Of a stretch of DNA of 39,880 bases, positions 22,371 through 30,720 are shown in pieces. Each line of letters begins with the position of its first letter. The first letter of the stretch is position 1. Position numbers and translations under genes: made by a program. The stretch is from positions 1 to 39,880 of the IMG/VR virus record IMGVR_UViG_3300036835_000173; one strand, 5' to 3'. Below the pieces are notes generated by a model. That model searched no databases. It had not been told where the DNA came from and worked only from the letters and a program-made list of their open reading frames with translations. Source of the stretch: a virus.

Positions 22371-24127
22371 TGGCAGATACAATCATCACCGTACTGAAGC
22401 TAATGGGCCAGCGGTCCTATGTGTCCGGGGTTCGTGCGGGGGCGGTTGAACTTGGCAAGCTGGACGTCGCAAGCGACTCTGCTAGCAAGCGTGCTCGAAT
22501 CCTCGGAGCGTCAATTGCGGGACTGGCGACTCCTTTCAATATCGCTTGGGCTGCTGCTAAGCCTCTGACGGCCGGCCTGGCAACGCTTGGCACGATGGCG
22601 GCAGTTACAGGTCTGAAGTTCGATGCCGGGATGGAGCAGGCGCAGATCGGCATGAAGACCCTTCTCCGCAACGGAGATGAGGCGCGGAAGGTCGTCAAGG
22701 ATGTCCGTGACTTCGCGTTGCGGGCTCCGCTGTTTGGCGTGCAGGAAATGGTGAAGTCGGCGCAGCAACTGATTGGTACCGGGTTCGAGGCCAAGAAGAT
22801 CGTGCCGACTCTGACAGCCTTCTCGGACACGCTGTCTGCCCTCGGCCGCAACCCTGAAGATCTGCAGCGGATGACCTACGCATTCATGCAGATGTCGGCC
22901 AAGGGTCAGATTAGTGCTGAGGAATTGCGCGGGCAGCTTGGTGAGATTTTCCCGGCAACTAAGCTGCTCGCGCGCGGCATGGGCATCTCCATGAAGCAGC
23001 TCAACAAGCAGATGAAGAAGGGCGCAATCAAGAGCGCAACCGCCCTTCCGATTCTGCTCAGAGAGATGAACAAGGAGTACGGCGGGGCGACGCAGAAGCA
23101 GGCTCAGACGTTCAATGGTATGCTTGCGAACTTGAAGGAGGGCGCGAAGTACACTCTGGGCATCATGTTCAAGCCGTTGTTCGCAGCGCTCAAAAAGGAT
23201 GTGTTCCCGGCGCTGAACTTGACGATGGGGCAGATTCAGAGCTTCTGGTCCGATCAGGCGCTCACAACTAAGCAGAAGTTGCAGTTTACGGCTCAGTCGA
23301 TTCGTACCAATCTCGGACCGCTTGCATCTCAGATTGGTCAGAAGATCAAGGAGGCAGATCTTGGCAAGCGCATAACTGATGCAATTGATTACGCACTTCC
23401 GATCATCATCACCAAGATTGGCGATGCAGCGCCTAAGGCTGCGAAGGCATTTGCGAAGGCGTGGTGGGAAGCTGATGTTTGGGGCAAGCTTTTCATAGGG
23501 TTGGGTCTTGCCTCGAAGCTCGGGATCTTCAGTGCTCTTGGTCGTTCTGCGTCAGATAAGTTCGTTGATTCATTTATTGGCAAGGGCGGGAAGGGCGGTG
23601 GTCTTGCTGGTGAAGAGACGAAGGGTCGATTCAAGACTCTGGGTAAGGGTCTTGGAGCGGCAATTGCTGTTGGTATTATCCTTGGTTTGGTTCTGACGTA
23701 TAAGGATCAAATTGCGGACGCCATGTCCAGTATGTGGGAATACACTAAGGACAAGGCGAGCAAGTTTGGTGCCATCGGCAAGGGTATCATGAAGGTTCTT
23801 GGCGGTCAGAGTCAAGCTCAAATCACGGGGCGAGACAAGAAGCAGAAGAGCATTCCCCTACCATCGCGGAAGGGATACACTGGACTCCCCGGCATTGTTG
23901 GGCATCAGCAGAGCGGCGGCTGGGCCTCGGGCTGGAACATCGTCGGCGAGCGTGGTCCCGAACTCGTGAAGATGCCGAACCGCTCGTATGTGTATCCGAC
24001 GGGCACGATGCCGCCGGTGTCAATGCCGTCAATCGGAATTCGCACAACCGTGCCTGTGATCATCCGCAACCGCGAGATTGCTCGTGCAGTTGCGGACGAT
24101 ACGGCTGATGTGATGGCGAGGACCTGA
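22370..24127 (+). CDS. Tape measure protein, 585 aa
   Basis: ATG at 22370 shares a base with the chaperone extension stop. The N-terminal region has the tape measure pattern LKFDAGMEQAQIGMKTLL, VVKDVRDFALRAPLFGVQEMVKSAQQLIGTGF and GQISAEELRGQLGEIFP. The middle holds hydrophobic helices (about residues 365-460), and the C terminus shows WNIVGERGPELVKMPNRSYVYP, typical of the family end. It sets tail length. At 585 residues it is short, which predicts a short contractile tail. Confidence 0.88.
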   Translation: MADTIITVLKLMGQRSYVSGVRAGAVELGKLDVASDSASKRARILGASIAGLATPFNIAWAAAKPLTAGLATLGTMAAVTGLKFDAGMEQAQIGMKTLLRNGDEARKVVKDVRDFALRAPLFGVQEMVKSAQQLIGTGFEAKKIVPTLTAFSDTLSALGRNPEDLQRMTYAFMQMSAKGQISAEELRGQLGEIFPATKLLARGMGISMKQLNKQMKKGAIKSATALPILLREMNKEYGGATQKQAQTFNGMLANLKEGAKYTLGIMFKPLFAALKKDVFPALNLTMGQIQSFWSDQALTTKQKLQFTAQSIRTNLGPLASQIGQKIKEADLGKRITDAIDYALPIIITKIGDAAPKAAKAFAKAWWEADVWGKLFIGLGLASKLGIFSALGRSASDKFVDSFIGKGGKGGGLAGEETKGRFKTLGKGLGAAIAVGIILGLVLTYKDQIADAMSSMWEYTKDKASKFGAIGKGIMKVLGGQSQAQITGRDKKQKSIPLPSRKGYTGLPGIVGHQQSGGWASGWNIVGERGPELVKMPNRSYVYPTGTMPPVSMPSIGIRTTVPVIIRNREIARAVADDTADVMART

Positions 24128-24834
24128 TGCCGAGTCGGAGACTGAATCCCTTCCCTGACGGTCAAGTCCCTGCTGGCTTCGTGCGGATCTGGTGCGACGA
24201 ACCGGACCTGGCGATCCAGGAGCGCTTTGGGGCAGAGCTTCCAAAGATCACTACGGATGAAGGGCCGTGGGATGTTGTTCCGCGTGCCAATCAGGTCTCA
24301 ATGACGATTCCTAAGGGCATGGGCCCTTGGCGTCTTGACCTCAACATATTGATCGACGGACTCAAAGAGCAGAAGGGGCAAGAGATCAAGATCGGCAAGC
24401 TGTACGATTGTTGGCGCGGCACCAAGAAGTCGCCGCCCGGCATTCTACATGTTGCCGGTCTACCTGAAGTCGATCCGAGCATGGAATGGGTGATCGACAC
24501 AATCGACCAGGGTGACTATCTGCGGCGCAACGACATGCACCGCATTCGGCAGGATCTGACGATTCACTTCATCGAGTACGTTAGCCCGCAGTACTTGCCG
24601 ATGGCTAAGGGTGCGTTGATGGGTGCCAAGAAGGCAACCGTTGTGACGCTCAAGGTCAAGCGCGGAGACACGCCAGCGACGATTGCGCGACGGCGCGGCG
24701 TGAAATGGACAACGCTCCGCGAGTTGAATCCGGGGGTGATCTACAAGGCCAATCAGAACTTGCTTGACGGATCGAAGATCAGAGTGCCGGCCAAGAAGGA
24801 CAGCAACGCGAGTCAATCGAGCAGAACGAAGTAA
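24127..24834 (+). CDS. LysM-containing baseplate hub/tail protein, 235 aa
   Basis: ATG at 24127 overlaps the tape measure stop. The N-terminal 160 residues form a beta-rich domain (PRANQVSMTIPKGMGPWRLDLNILIDG). The C-terminal LysM domain (about residues 172-226) has LKVKRGDTPATIARRRGVKWTTLRELNP and ends IRVPAKK. Proteins of this type (XkdP/gp53-like) join tube to baseplate and touch peptidoglycan or the hub. The position directly after the tape measure is standard. Confidence 0.82.
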   Translation: MPSRRLNPFPDGQVPAGFVRIWCDEPDLAIQERFGAELPKITTDEGPWDVVPRANQVSMTIPKGMGPWRLDLNILIDGLKEQKGQEIKIGKLYDCWRGTKKSPPGILHVAGLPEVDPSMEWVIDTIDQGDYLRRNDMHRIRQDLTIHFIEYVSPQYLPMAKGALMGAKKATVVTLKVKRGDTPATIARRRGVKWTTLRELNPGVIYKANQNLLDGSKIRVPAKKDSNASQSSRTK

Positions 24835-26888
24835 TGGCAGCCACAGCCGTAGCTCGGGCAACAAAGTCGCCCTCCTGGGACCCCGTTGGATGGGAGGCTT
24901 CCGTTTGGCGAAATAAGGCTGAATGGAAGAAGTGGGAACTTGTCGGCATGAAGCCGGACTACACGGTTGATGATCTGATCCTGAATTGGGTCGATAAGCG
25001 CGTCACGGATCTCAACATCAAGGCCGCCATCACAGGCGTTCATTTCACGCGCTCGATGGATCAGGCTTCGACCTTCGAGATCACAGTCCGCGATCCCAAC
25101 CAGCGCATCTTCAGCGTTGCAGCCAAGCGCGTCCGCGCCAAGAAGATCCCTCCAGGTGGCATCAACAAGAAGACAATGGAGGGCGTGATCGACATCGATG
25201 AGGCATGGGAGCCGATCCTGCCTCCAACGATGCTAGGGCGCGCGGCTGAGGTTGAGGTTGACACGGTGGTGTTCCGCCTCGTCGGCGTCAAGTACCAGTA
25301 CGTCACTGCCGAGTCGGTCCTGACCTTCGAGGACAGGACGATCTACTGGCTCAGGCGCAAGAAGGGCATCGAGCGGCGCTCAAGCCGGAGTGACGCGACG
25401 CGGGCTGAGTTCATTCTTGCGCTTGTTCGGGAGATCAAGTCTTGGACTGTGCCGTTTGTCTGCCCCGAACTCCACGTCAAGCAGCCCATCGGGAAGACGC
25501 AGGAGCCAGACAATAAGGTCACGCTTCAGTCTGGAACTGGACGGGCAGGCTTCTCGGGCCATGATCTCAAGATCAAGGGCAAAACGGCGCAGGCCGATCA
25601 GATCCGTAATGCCGACGAGGTTTTGACGCAAGCCAGTCAGGCAAACGGGGCTGATAAGCGCAGCGTAACTGCCTGTATGGCGGCGGTCATCGTTGAGAGT
25701 CAGGTTCGCAATCTGCGGAAGGGCGATCGCGACTCATTGGGCATTCTACAAGTTCGTGTCTCAACATCGGGTAGCTCACAGAAGAGCCTTGACATTGACT
25801 GGTGCGTTGACCAATTCATGACCAAGGGTTTCTGGGGCAAGGGCGGCGCAGTTGAAGTCGCCAAGAAGCATCCCAACGAGACAATTGGCTGGATCGCACA
25901 GCAGGTCCAGGGCTCGGGCAACCCCGGTGCCTATGACAAGTATCTGGACGAGGCCGAGGCATTTGTCTCAGCCTGGCAAGGTGGGTCGCTACCGGACAGC
26001 GGCGGCGGCACCTATCGCAAGAGCTTCCAGTACACACGCGACAAGGATGAAGACAGCTGGACGTGCATCCAGCGGCTCGCCGATGAGGTTGCATGGCGTT
26101 GCTTTATGGTAGGTAACGCGATGTACTATATCAGTGAGGAGGATTTGTACCGGCAGCGTGTGCGCTACGTCGTTCGGCCTGATAGCTCCTACTTGCTCGA
26201 CATGTCGTATGATGTGGACTGGGGCAAGCCGGTCAGCGAGGCGACGCTGACTGTTGATCTGAATCAGTGGGGTGCGCCGCCCGGTTCAGTTATTGAGTTG
26301 GATGGGTTCGTGATTCCTGACGGGCGCTGGATTGTTTCACAGGTTGATCGTGATTGGTTCAGCCCGGTCTGCGATATCACAATCAAGACGCCAGGGCCAT
26401 CCAAGAAGGAGCCTGCGACCACTCTTGAGACGCGCAACCAGTCGCAGGTCGATCCCTGGCTCGATGTTGATGCTGACTCGAAGTCGGGCAAGTTGTACCT
26501 TGAGTGTCAGCGCATCTCCGACAATGCGTCGAGCTACGTGTATGGCGGCTCGCACGGGAAGCCACTCAGCCAGGTGGCGTCCAACGACCACATGGACTGC
26601 TCGTCGTCCTGCTCGTTGGCGCTGTATCGTGCCGGGATGTTTCATGGGCAGACTGCGATCACATCCGGCGAGTTTGCAAGCTCTTGGGGTCAGCCTGGCA
26701 AGGGCAAGCACTTCACAGTCTGGGCGAATAATGGTCACGTTTGGATCGAGTTCCATGGGATCGGCGAGGCCAAGCGCTTTGATACATCGGCGCACGGTGA
26801 TGGCAAGTCCGGCGACGGCCCGCATCTTCGTAGCACGCCGCGAAATGACCAAGGCCGCTTCACGGCACGACACTGGCCGGGTGCATGA
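24834..26888 (+). CDS. Baseplate hub with SLT-like and NlpC/P60-like lytic domains, 684 aa
   Basis: The ATG shares a base with the previous stop. Residues 40-215 and 395-520 are a split tail-hub scaffold (VHFTRSMDQASTFEITVRDPNQ; YTRDKDEDSWTCIQRLADEVAWRC). Between them is an SLT/lysozyme-like domain (about 275-382): CMAAVIVESQ with E288, then GDRDSLGILQVR, then GWIAQQVQGSGNPGAYDKYLDEA. The C terminus (about 555-684) is NlpC/P60-like: HMDCSSSCSLALYRAG with C589, and NGHVWIEF with H635. It would form the tail tip hub and locally digest peptidoglycan in two ways during entry. Confidence 0.85.
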   Translation: MAATAVARATKSPSWDPVGWEASVWRNKAEWKKWELVGMKPDYTVDDLILNWVDKRVTDLNIKAAITGVHFTRSMDQASTFEITVRDPNQRIFSVAAKRVRAKKIPPGGINKKTMEGVIDIDEAWEPILPPTMLGRAAEVEVDTVVFRLVGVKYQYVTAESVLTFEDRTIYWLRRKKGIERRSSRSDATRAEFILALVREIKSWTVPFVCPELHVKQPIGKTQEPDNKVTLQSGTGRAGFSGHDLKIKGKTAQADQIRNADEVLTQASQANGADKRSVTACMAAVIVESQVRNLRKGDRDSLGILQVRVSTSGSSQKSLDIDWCVDQFMTKGFWGKGGAVEVAKKHPNETIGWIAQQVQGSGNPGAYDKYLDEAEAFVSAWQGGSLPDSGGGTYRKSFQYTRDKDEDSWTCIQRLADEVAWRCFMVGNAMYYISEEDLYRQRVRYVVRPDSSYLLDMSYDVDWGKPVSEATLTVDLNQWGAPPGSVIELDGFVIPDGRWIVSQVDRDWFSPVCDITIKTPGPSKKEPATTLETRNQSQVDPWLDVDADSKSGKLYLECQRISDNASSYVYGGSHGKPLSQVASNDHMDCSSSCSLALYRAGMFHGQTAITSGEFASSWGQPGKGKHFTVWANNGHVWIEFHGIGEAKRFDTSAHGDGKSGDGPHLRSTPRNDQGRFTARHWPGA

Positions 26889-27220
26889 TGCCTGAGCTAG
26901 CCAAGCTGTTCATGAAGCAGTCACCAGGTCTAGCTGTTGATCAGCAGATCGTGGATGGGAAGATCTGTGAGCGGTCGGATGGCATGTACGTCAAGGTCGA
27001 CGATAGTCAGGCGCTCTGGGGACCTGTCGTCGGCGGGACCGGGCTGGATGAGGATTCACAGGTTTGTGTTGCGGTTGCGCAGGATGGAACGATCTATGTG
27101 ATCTATCCCGGCTCGGGTGCGGGGCAGGGCGACTGCTGTCAGAACATCGACGGCGGCAAGCCTGACACAGTCTACGGCGGCATGTGTAATGTTGACGGTA
27201 ACGGCGTGGTGAGAGACTGA
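26885..27220 (+). CDS. OB-fold-like baseplate spike/hub protein, 111 aa
   Basis: ATGs at 26885 and 26888 are both possible. The pattern DGKICERSDGMYVKVDDSQALWGPVVGG, then SQVCVAVAQDGTIYVIYPG resembles the OB-fold of tail spike/hub proteins. It has several Cys near the C terminus (GDCCQN; GGMCN) that might bind metal or form disulfides, as needle tips often do. It follows the hub gene. The spike role is inferred. Confidence 0.6.
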   Translation: MMPELAKLFMKQSPGLAVDQQIVDGKICERSDGMYVKVDDSQALWGPVVGGTGLDEDSQVCVAVAQDGTIYVIYPGSGAGQGDCCQNIDGGKPDTVYGGMCNVDGNGVVRD

Positions 27221-27858
27221 TGGCACAGATCATTCAGATGCGCCGTGGGACTGCCGCCGAGTGGACCGCCGCCGATCCGCTCCTGGCTGAAGGTGAGATC
27301 GGAGTTGAGAAGGATACCTTCAAGTGGAAGGTTGGCGACGGGCTCAAAGTCTGGCATCTGCTCCCGTACGTCACTGGCGCGAAGGGCGACAAGGGCGATC
27401 CCGGTTCACCAGGCCCGGCGCTGAACTGGAAGGGTGCATTCTCAGCCACTACGGCATACGCCAAGAACGATGGTGTTTCCTACAATGGGTCGAGCTACCT
27501 TGCGACAGCAGCAACGACCGCCGGTACGTTGCCGCCCAACGCTCCCTGGCAGGTTGTTGCCGAGAAGGGTGCAACAGGATCGCAAGGCCCCAAGGGTGAT
27601 AAGGGTGACCAGGGATCGCAGGGCATCCAGGGCGTTCAGGGCGTCAAGGGTGATAAGGGCGACACAGGCGCGCAAGGTCCGCCGGGCACACCGCTCGTTC
27701 CGGTCTCATCACTACCCGATCCTGCCCTATCCGTGCCGGGCCAGATGGTTCTCTACAACGGCTATCCCTGGTTCTACGACGGCGTGAAGTGGCAGCAGGT
27801 TGGCGTCGGCACTGGTGGCTCCAAGTCGTTCGCATTCTTCATGGGAGATGGTGATTGA
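27220..27858 (+). CDS. Collagen-like tail fibre with carbohydrate-binding-like module, 212 aa
   Basis: The ATG overlaps the previous stop. The N terminus IQMRRGTAAEWTAADPLLAEGEIGVE is the conserved attachment start of many phage fibres. A short collagen stretch (GDKGDPGSPG) is followed by WKGAFSATTAYAKNDGVSYNGSSYLA, a CBM5/12-like chitin/carbohydrate-binding motif. More Gly-X-Y repeats (about 122-160) and a small Tyr/Trp-rich end (YNGYPWFYDGVKWQQVG) follow. It likely forms a trimeric receptor-binding fibre. Confidence 0.8.
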   Translation: MAQIIQMRRGTAAEWTAADPLLAEGEIGVEKDTFKWKVGDGLKVWHLLPYVTGAKGDKGDPGSPGPALNWKGAFSATTAYAKNDGVSYNGSSYLATAATTAGTLPPNAPWQVVAEKGATGSQGPKGDKGDQGSQGIQGVQGVKGDKGDTGAQGPPGTPLVPVSSLPDPALSVPGQMVLYNGYPWFYDGVKWQQVGVGTGGSKSFAFFMGDGD

Positions 27859-28166
27859 TGCCTGAAGACTATAAGATCCTGGCCCAAGGCAACAATATCG
27901 CGAGCGGCAACATCTACACTGTGCCCACCGGGGCTGATGCCATCATCAAGCAGATCAGCATTGTGCCTGTCACGACCGGGGGCAGCTTTCGCGTCAATGC
28001 CGCAGGTCGGCCGCTGATCCCGCCGATCACGCTTGGAATCGGCGAGTGGGCTGAATGGGAAGGCAGTCTTGCGATTGGCGACGCAATGATTGTCTACCTC
28101 GGCAACCTCACTAATCCGACCGGTGGCTTCGACTACATCGTGTCGGGCGTGGAGATTACTCCGTGA
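27858..28166 (+). CDS. Small beta fibre-accessory protein, 102 aa
   Basis: ATG at 27858 is preferred to a TTG three bases earlier; it overlaps the stop of the previous gene. The sequence (IYTVPTGADAIIKQISIVP; EWEGSLAIGDAMIVYLGN) has a beta-sandwich rhythm seen in phage structural lugs and fibre knobs. It lies between fibre genes. No enzymatic motif. Confidence 0.6.
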   Translation: MPEDYKILAQGNNIASGNIYTVPTGADAIIKQISIVPVTTGGSFRVNAAGRPLIPPITLGIGEWAEWEGSLAIGDAMIVYLGNLTNPTGGFDYIVSGVEITP

Positions 28167-29155
28167 GTCCGCTGCGCGTCTATACCAAGGATGGCCTCCC
28201 CAAGGGCTCCGATCAGCTTGTTGTTCCGGCGGCGATGGATGGGTGGCACGTTGTTGGAGATGCAGCAACGGGCCTCGGTACGGCACTTGCAAATTCTTGG
28301 GCGCAAGTTGCCGGATTTGCTACCGTTGGATTCCGCAAATTCCCAACTGGGGTCGTTCGGTTGCGCGGGGCGATCACGGGCGGGACTGCCGGAGGGACGA
28401 TCTTCACCTTGCCGCTTGGTTGGCGGCCTCCGGCTCGTGTCGAGTTTCCGCCCGCTGGTTCTCCGCCAGGACCATCTCCGCCAACTGGCATGACTGTTTT
28501 GGCAGACGGATCTGTCATTCCGTCAAGCTCGCAGGGCACCACGCGAATCACTCTGGATGGCATTGAATTTGATACGGAATCCGTCAGCCAGCAGGTTGTA
28601 CCAGTTGGCGTTTACACACCGCCACCAGTAGTCACTTCTCTTCCGACAACCGGACTGTACGACGGGATGGAAGTGTACTACGCGGCGGATATCGCCAATG
28701 GCGTGAAATGGCATCTGCGCTATAACTCGGCGGGGCCTGCTGGATTGAAGTGGGAAGTTCTCGGTGGGACTCCTCTTGTGGCCGAGTCCATGGCGCAGAA
28801 TTTTTTCAACGGAATGACCCCTAATGCTTGGGGGTCAATTACTAGCGATCCGACAATCGTGCCTACGCTTTCTGGCGAATACAATCTGGAGTGCGTGGCC
28901 ACTCTAAACATCAGCGTCGCAGCGTCAACGATGCTAGGGATTCAGGTAAACAATGTAGACCCAATTCTTGGCCAAAACGTTGCATATGGGTACCCAGGCG
29001 TGGTGAGTGGCGCACAGAACTATAAGAACCAACGAAAGGCGCAGGTAAATGCTGGATCAACATTGAGGCCGCGCTATCAGCATAATGGCGCTAGTAGTGG
29101 CAATATGGGCGGGTCTGCTATTAGCCTCAAGGTGATGCCTGTGAGGGTCGGATGA
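28163..29155 (+). CDS. Tail fibre/receptor-binding protein, copy 1, 330 aa
   Basis: GTG at 28163 overlaps the previous TGA. It shares with the next gene the start SPLxVY, the segment AMDGWHVVGDAATGLGT (about residues 24-40), and YDGMEVYYAADIANGVKWHLRYN (about 168-190); it also ends MPVRVG. The C-terminal third (about 210-330) looks like a beta-rich head domain. The DNA of this last third has visibly more A/T than the baseplate genes. Likely a paralogue pair with different binding specificities. Confidence 0.7.
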   Translation: MSPLRVYTKDGLPKGSDQLVVPAAMDGWHVVGDAATGLGTALANSWAQVAGFATVGFRKFPTGVVRLRGAITGGTAGGTIFTLPLGWRPPARVEFPPAGSPPGPSPPTGMTVLADGSVIPSSSQGTTRITLDGIEFDTESVSQQVVPVGVYTPPPVVTSLPTTGLYDGMEVYYAADIANGVKWHLRYNSAGPAGLKWEVLGGTPLVAESMAQNFFNGMTPNAWGSITSDPTIVPTLSGEYNLECVATLNISVAASTMLGIQVNNVDPILGQNVAYGYPGVVSGAQNYKNQRKAQVNAGSTLRPRYQHNGASSGNMGGSAISLKVMPVRVG

Positions 29156-30150
29156 GTCCGCTAACTGTATATGATGCACAGGGTCGCGCCAAGCGTGCCA
29201 ACTTGTCGATTGCAAATCCTGTCACAATGGATGGCTGGCATCTCGTCGGCGATGCTTCAACCGGACTGGGGACTACATTCACTTCTGGATGGAGCAATTA
29301 TAACGCGGCAACTGAGGAGGCTGCCGGATTCCGCAAGGACCTGTTCGGGCACGTCAGCTTCAAAGGTCTGGTAACTGCTCCTGCACCGACTTCAATTGCA
29401 TGGACGATGCCGGCTAACTACCGGCCCGTCAAGACTGCGCGCTTTGTTTGTGCGCACAGTGCGGGCTTTGCTTTGGTCCAAATTCTGGCCGATGGCTCAG
29501 TTCAGTTCTACAACATCGGCGCGCCGTACACGAGTGCTGCCGGCGGGTGGCTGGATCTATCAGTTGTCGAGTTTGATACGCAGCTTGTTACAGCATATCC
29601 GGCGGGACCGCAGGGACCGCCCGGGCAGCCTGCGATCCGAGTCACATCGCTGACGGCCGGAGTTGGCGGCATGCCGGCAGTGATCTACGACGGCCTTGAG
29701 GTGATGTATCAGGCGGACATTGCTAATGGGATCGAGTGGCATCTCAAGTTCAACGCGAGCATCACGGGCGCATACAAGTGGGACGTTGTCGGAGGTTCAC
29801 CACTTGAGATCAATGATGACTCGAATCTCACGTTGAATAACAACTCGTGGACCAATGGTCCCACGATGATTCCTCCGCTCGCGGGCATCTACAGCATCGA
29901 GATGGATGCCAATATGTACTTCACAAATGCCGTTGGCACCCATCAATTACAGATAATCACCGGCGGCAATCAATATGTCTACGCAACGCAATCTTCACAA
30001 GCAGTCGGGATGGCTGTCTCAGTTAGCGCGAGTGGCCGCCGTAAGACTTTGACTGCGGGACAGATCTTGCAACTCCAATACTTTGTTCCCGGTTCAGGCG
30101 GAGTTGCTCGTTACCGTAACACATCACTTATGCCGAGTAGGGTGGGATGA
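29152..30150 (+). CDS. Tail fibre/receptor-binding protein, copy 2, 332 aa
   Basis: The ATG overlaps the stop of copy 1. Shared segments are TMDGWHLVGDASTGLGT (about 25-41) and YDGLEVMYQADIANGIEWHLKFN. A short collagen-like GPQGPPGQP occurs near residue 152. The C-terminal domain differs strongly from copy 1 and ends MPSRVG. It reads as a tandem duplication followed by divergence of the binding part. Confidence 0.7.
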   Translation: MSPLTVYDAQGRAKRANLSIANPVTMDGWHLVGDASTGLGTTFTSGWSNYNAATEEAAGFRKDLFGHVSFKGLVTAPAPTSIAWTMPANYRPVKTARFVCAHSAGFALVQILADGSVQFYNIGAPYTSAAGGWLDLSVVEFDTQLVTAYPAGPQGPPGQPAIRVTSLTAGVGGMPAVIYDGLEVMYQADIANGIEWHLKFNASITGAYKWDVVGGSPLEINDDSNLTLNNNSWTNGPTMIPPLAGIYSIEMDANMYFTNAVGTHQLQIITGGNQYVYATQSSQAVGMAVSVSASGRRKTLTAGQILQLQYFVPGSGGVARYRNTSLMPSRVG

Positions 30151-30386
30151 TGGAACCACTAGAGCAAATGCGCGAATGGGGCTACGATGTTCAGCAGAGC
30201 CAGGAAGTCGAGGGTGTGCCGATCTGGCACATTGGCGGGCACGGCATGACAACGTACGTGCGCGATGACGACGCAGAAGGACTGGCCACACTTTCAGATC
30301 CCGAGGCGCATGAGGCGCGCGTCGCCTGGGAGAACATGACTGACGAGGAACGCGCCGCCGCGCTCCAGGAGCAGATGAATGGATAG
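30147..30386 (+). CDS. Hypothetical acidic protein, 79 aa
   Basis: ATG at 30147 overlaps the fibre stop; it overlaps the next gene by eight bases. The 79-residue acidic protein has a beta N-terminal half (VPIWHIGGHGMTTYVRDDDAEGL) and a C-terminal helix (DEERAAALQEQMNG). It may be a fibre chaperone by position, but no family is recognised. Confidence 0.6.
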   Translation: MMEPLEQMREWGYDVQQSQEVEGVPIWHIGGHGMTTYVRDDDAEGLATLSDPEAHEARVAWENMTDEERAAALQEQMNG

Positions 30387-30717
30387 CATCCCGCATCTCG
30401 CCTGGCCGATTCGCTTCACAGACACGGGGCAGTACGTGACTGTGCAGCAAGACACGGATGACGAAGTTGCCCAGTGCGTCGGAGTGCTCGTTTCCTACCT
30501 GCGCGGGTTCCGCATCGAGCGCCCGGACTTCGGCATCTTCGATCCCACCTTCAATGTTCAACCAATCGACACTTCCGACATCGGCAAGGCCTGTGCGATC
30601 TTCGAGCCGCGCGCTGACGTCGATTTGGAAGAATACGATGACCCGAATGACCGAGGCAAGACAACCGTCCGGCTGAGAGTCACCGTTCCCACCTCTGACG
30701 AACTTCCGCAGGAGTAG
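30379..30717 (+). CDS. Baseplate wedge protein, gp25/W-like, 112 aa
   Basis: ATG at 30379 overlaps the previous gene. The pattern IPHLAWPIRF, then DTDDEVAQCVGVLVSYLRGFRIERPDFGI, then VRLRVTVPTS matches the T4 gp25/P2 W family, the lysozyme-like wedge protein that starts sheath assembly. Position just before baseplate J supports it. Confidence 0.78.
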   Translation: MDSIPHLAWPIRFTDTGQYVTVQQDTDDEVAQCVGVLVSYLRGFRIERPDFGIFDPTFNVQPIDTSDIGKACAIFEPRADVDLEEYDDPNDRGKTTVRLRVTVPTSDELPQE

Positions 30718-30720
30718 CAG

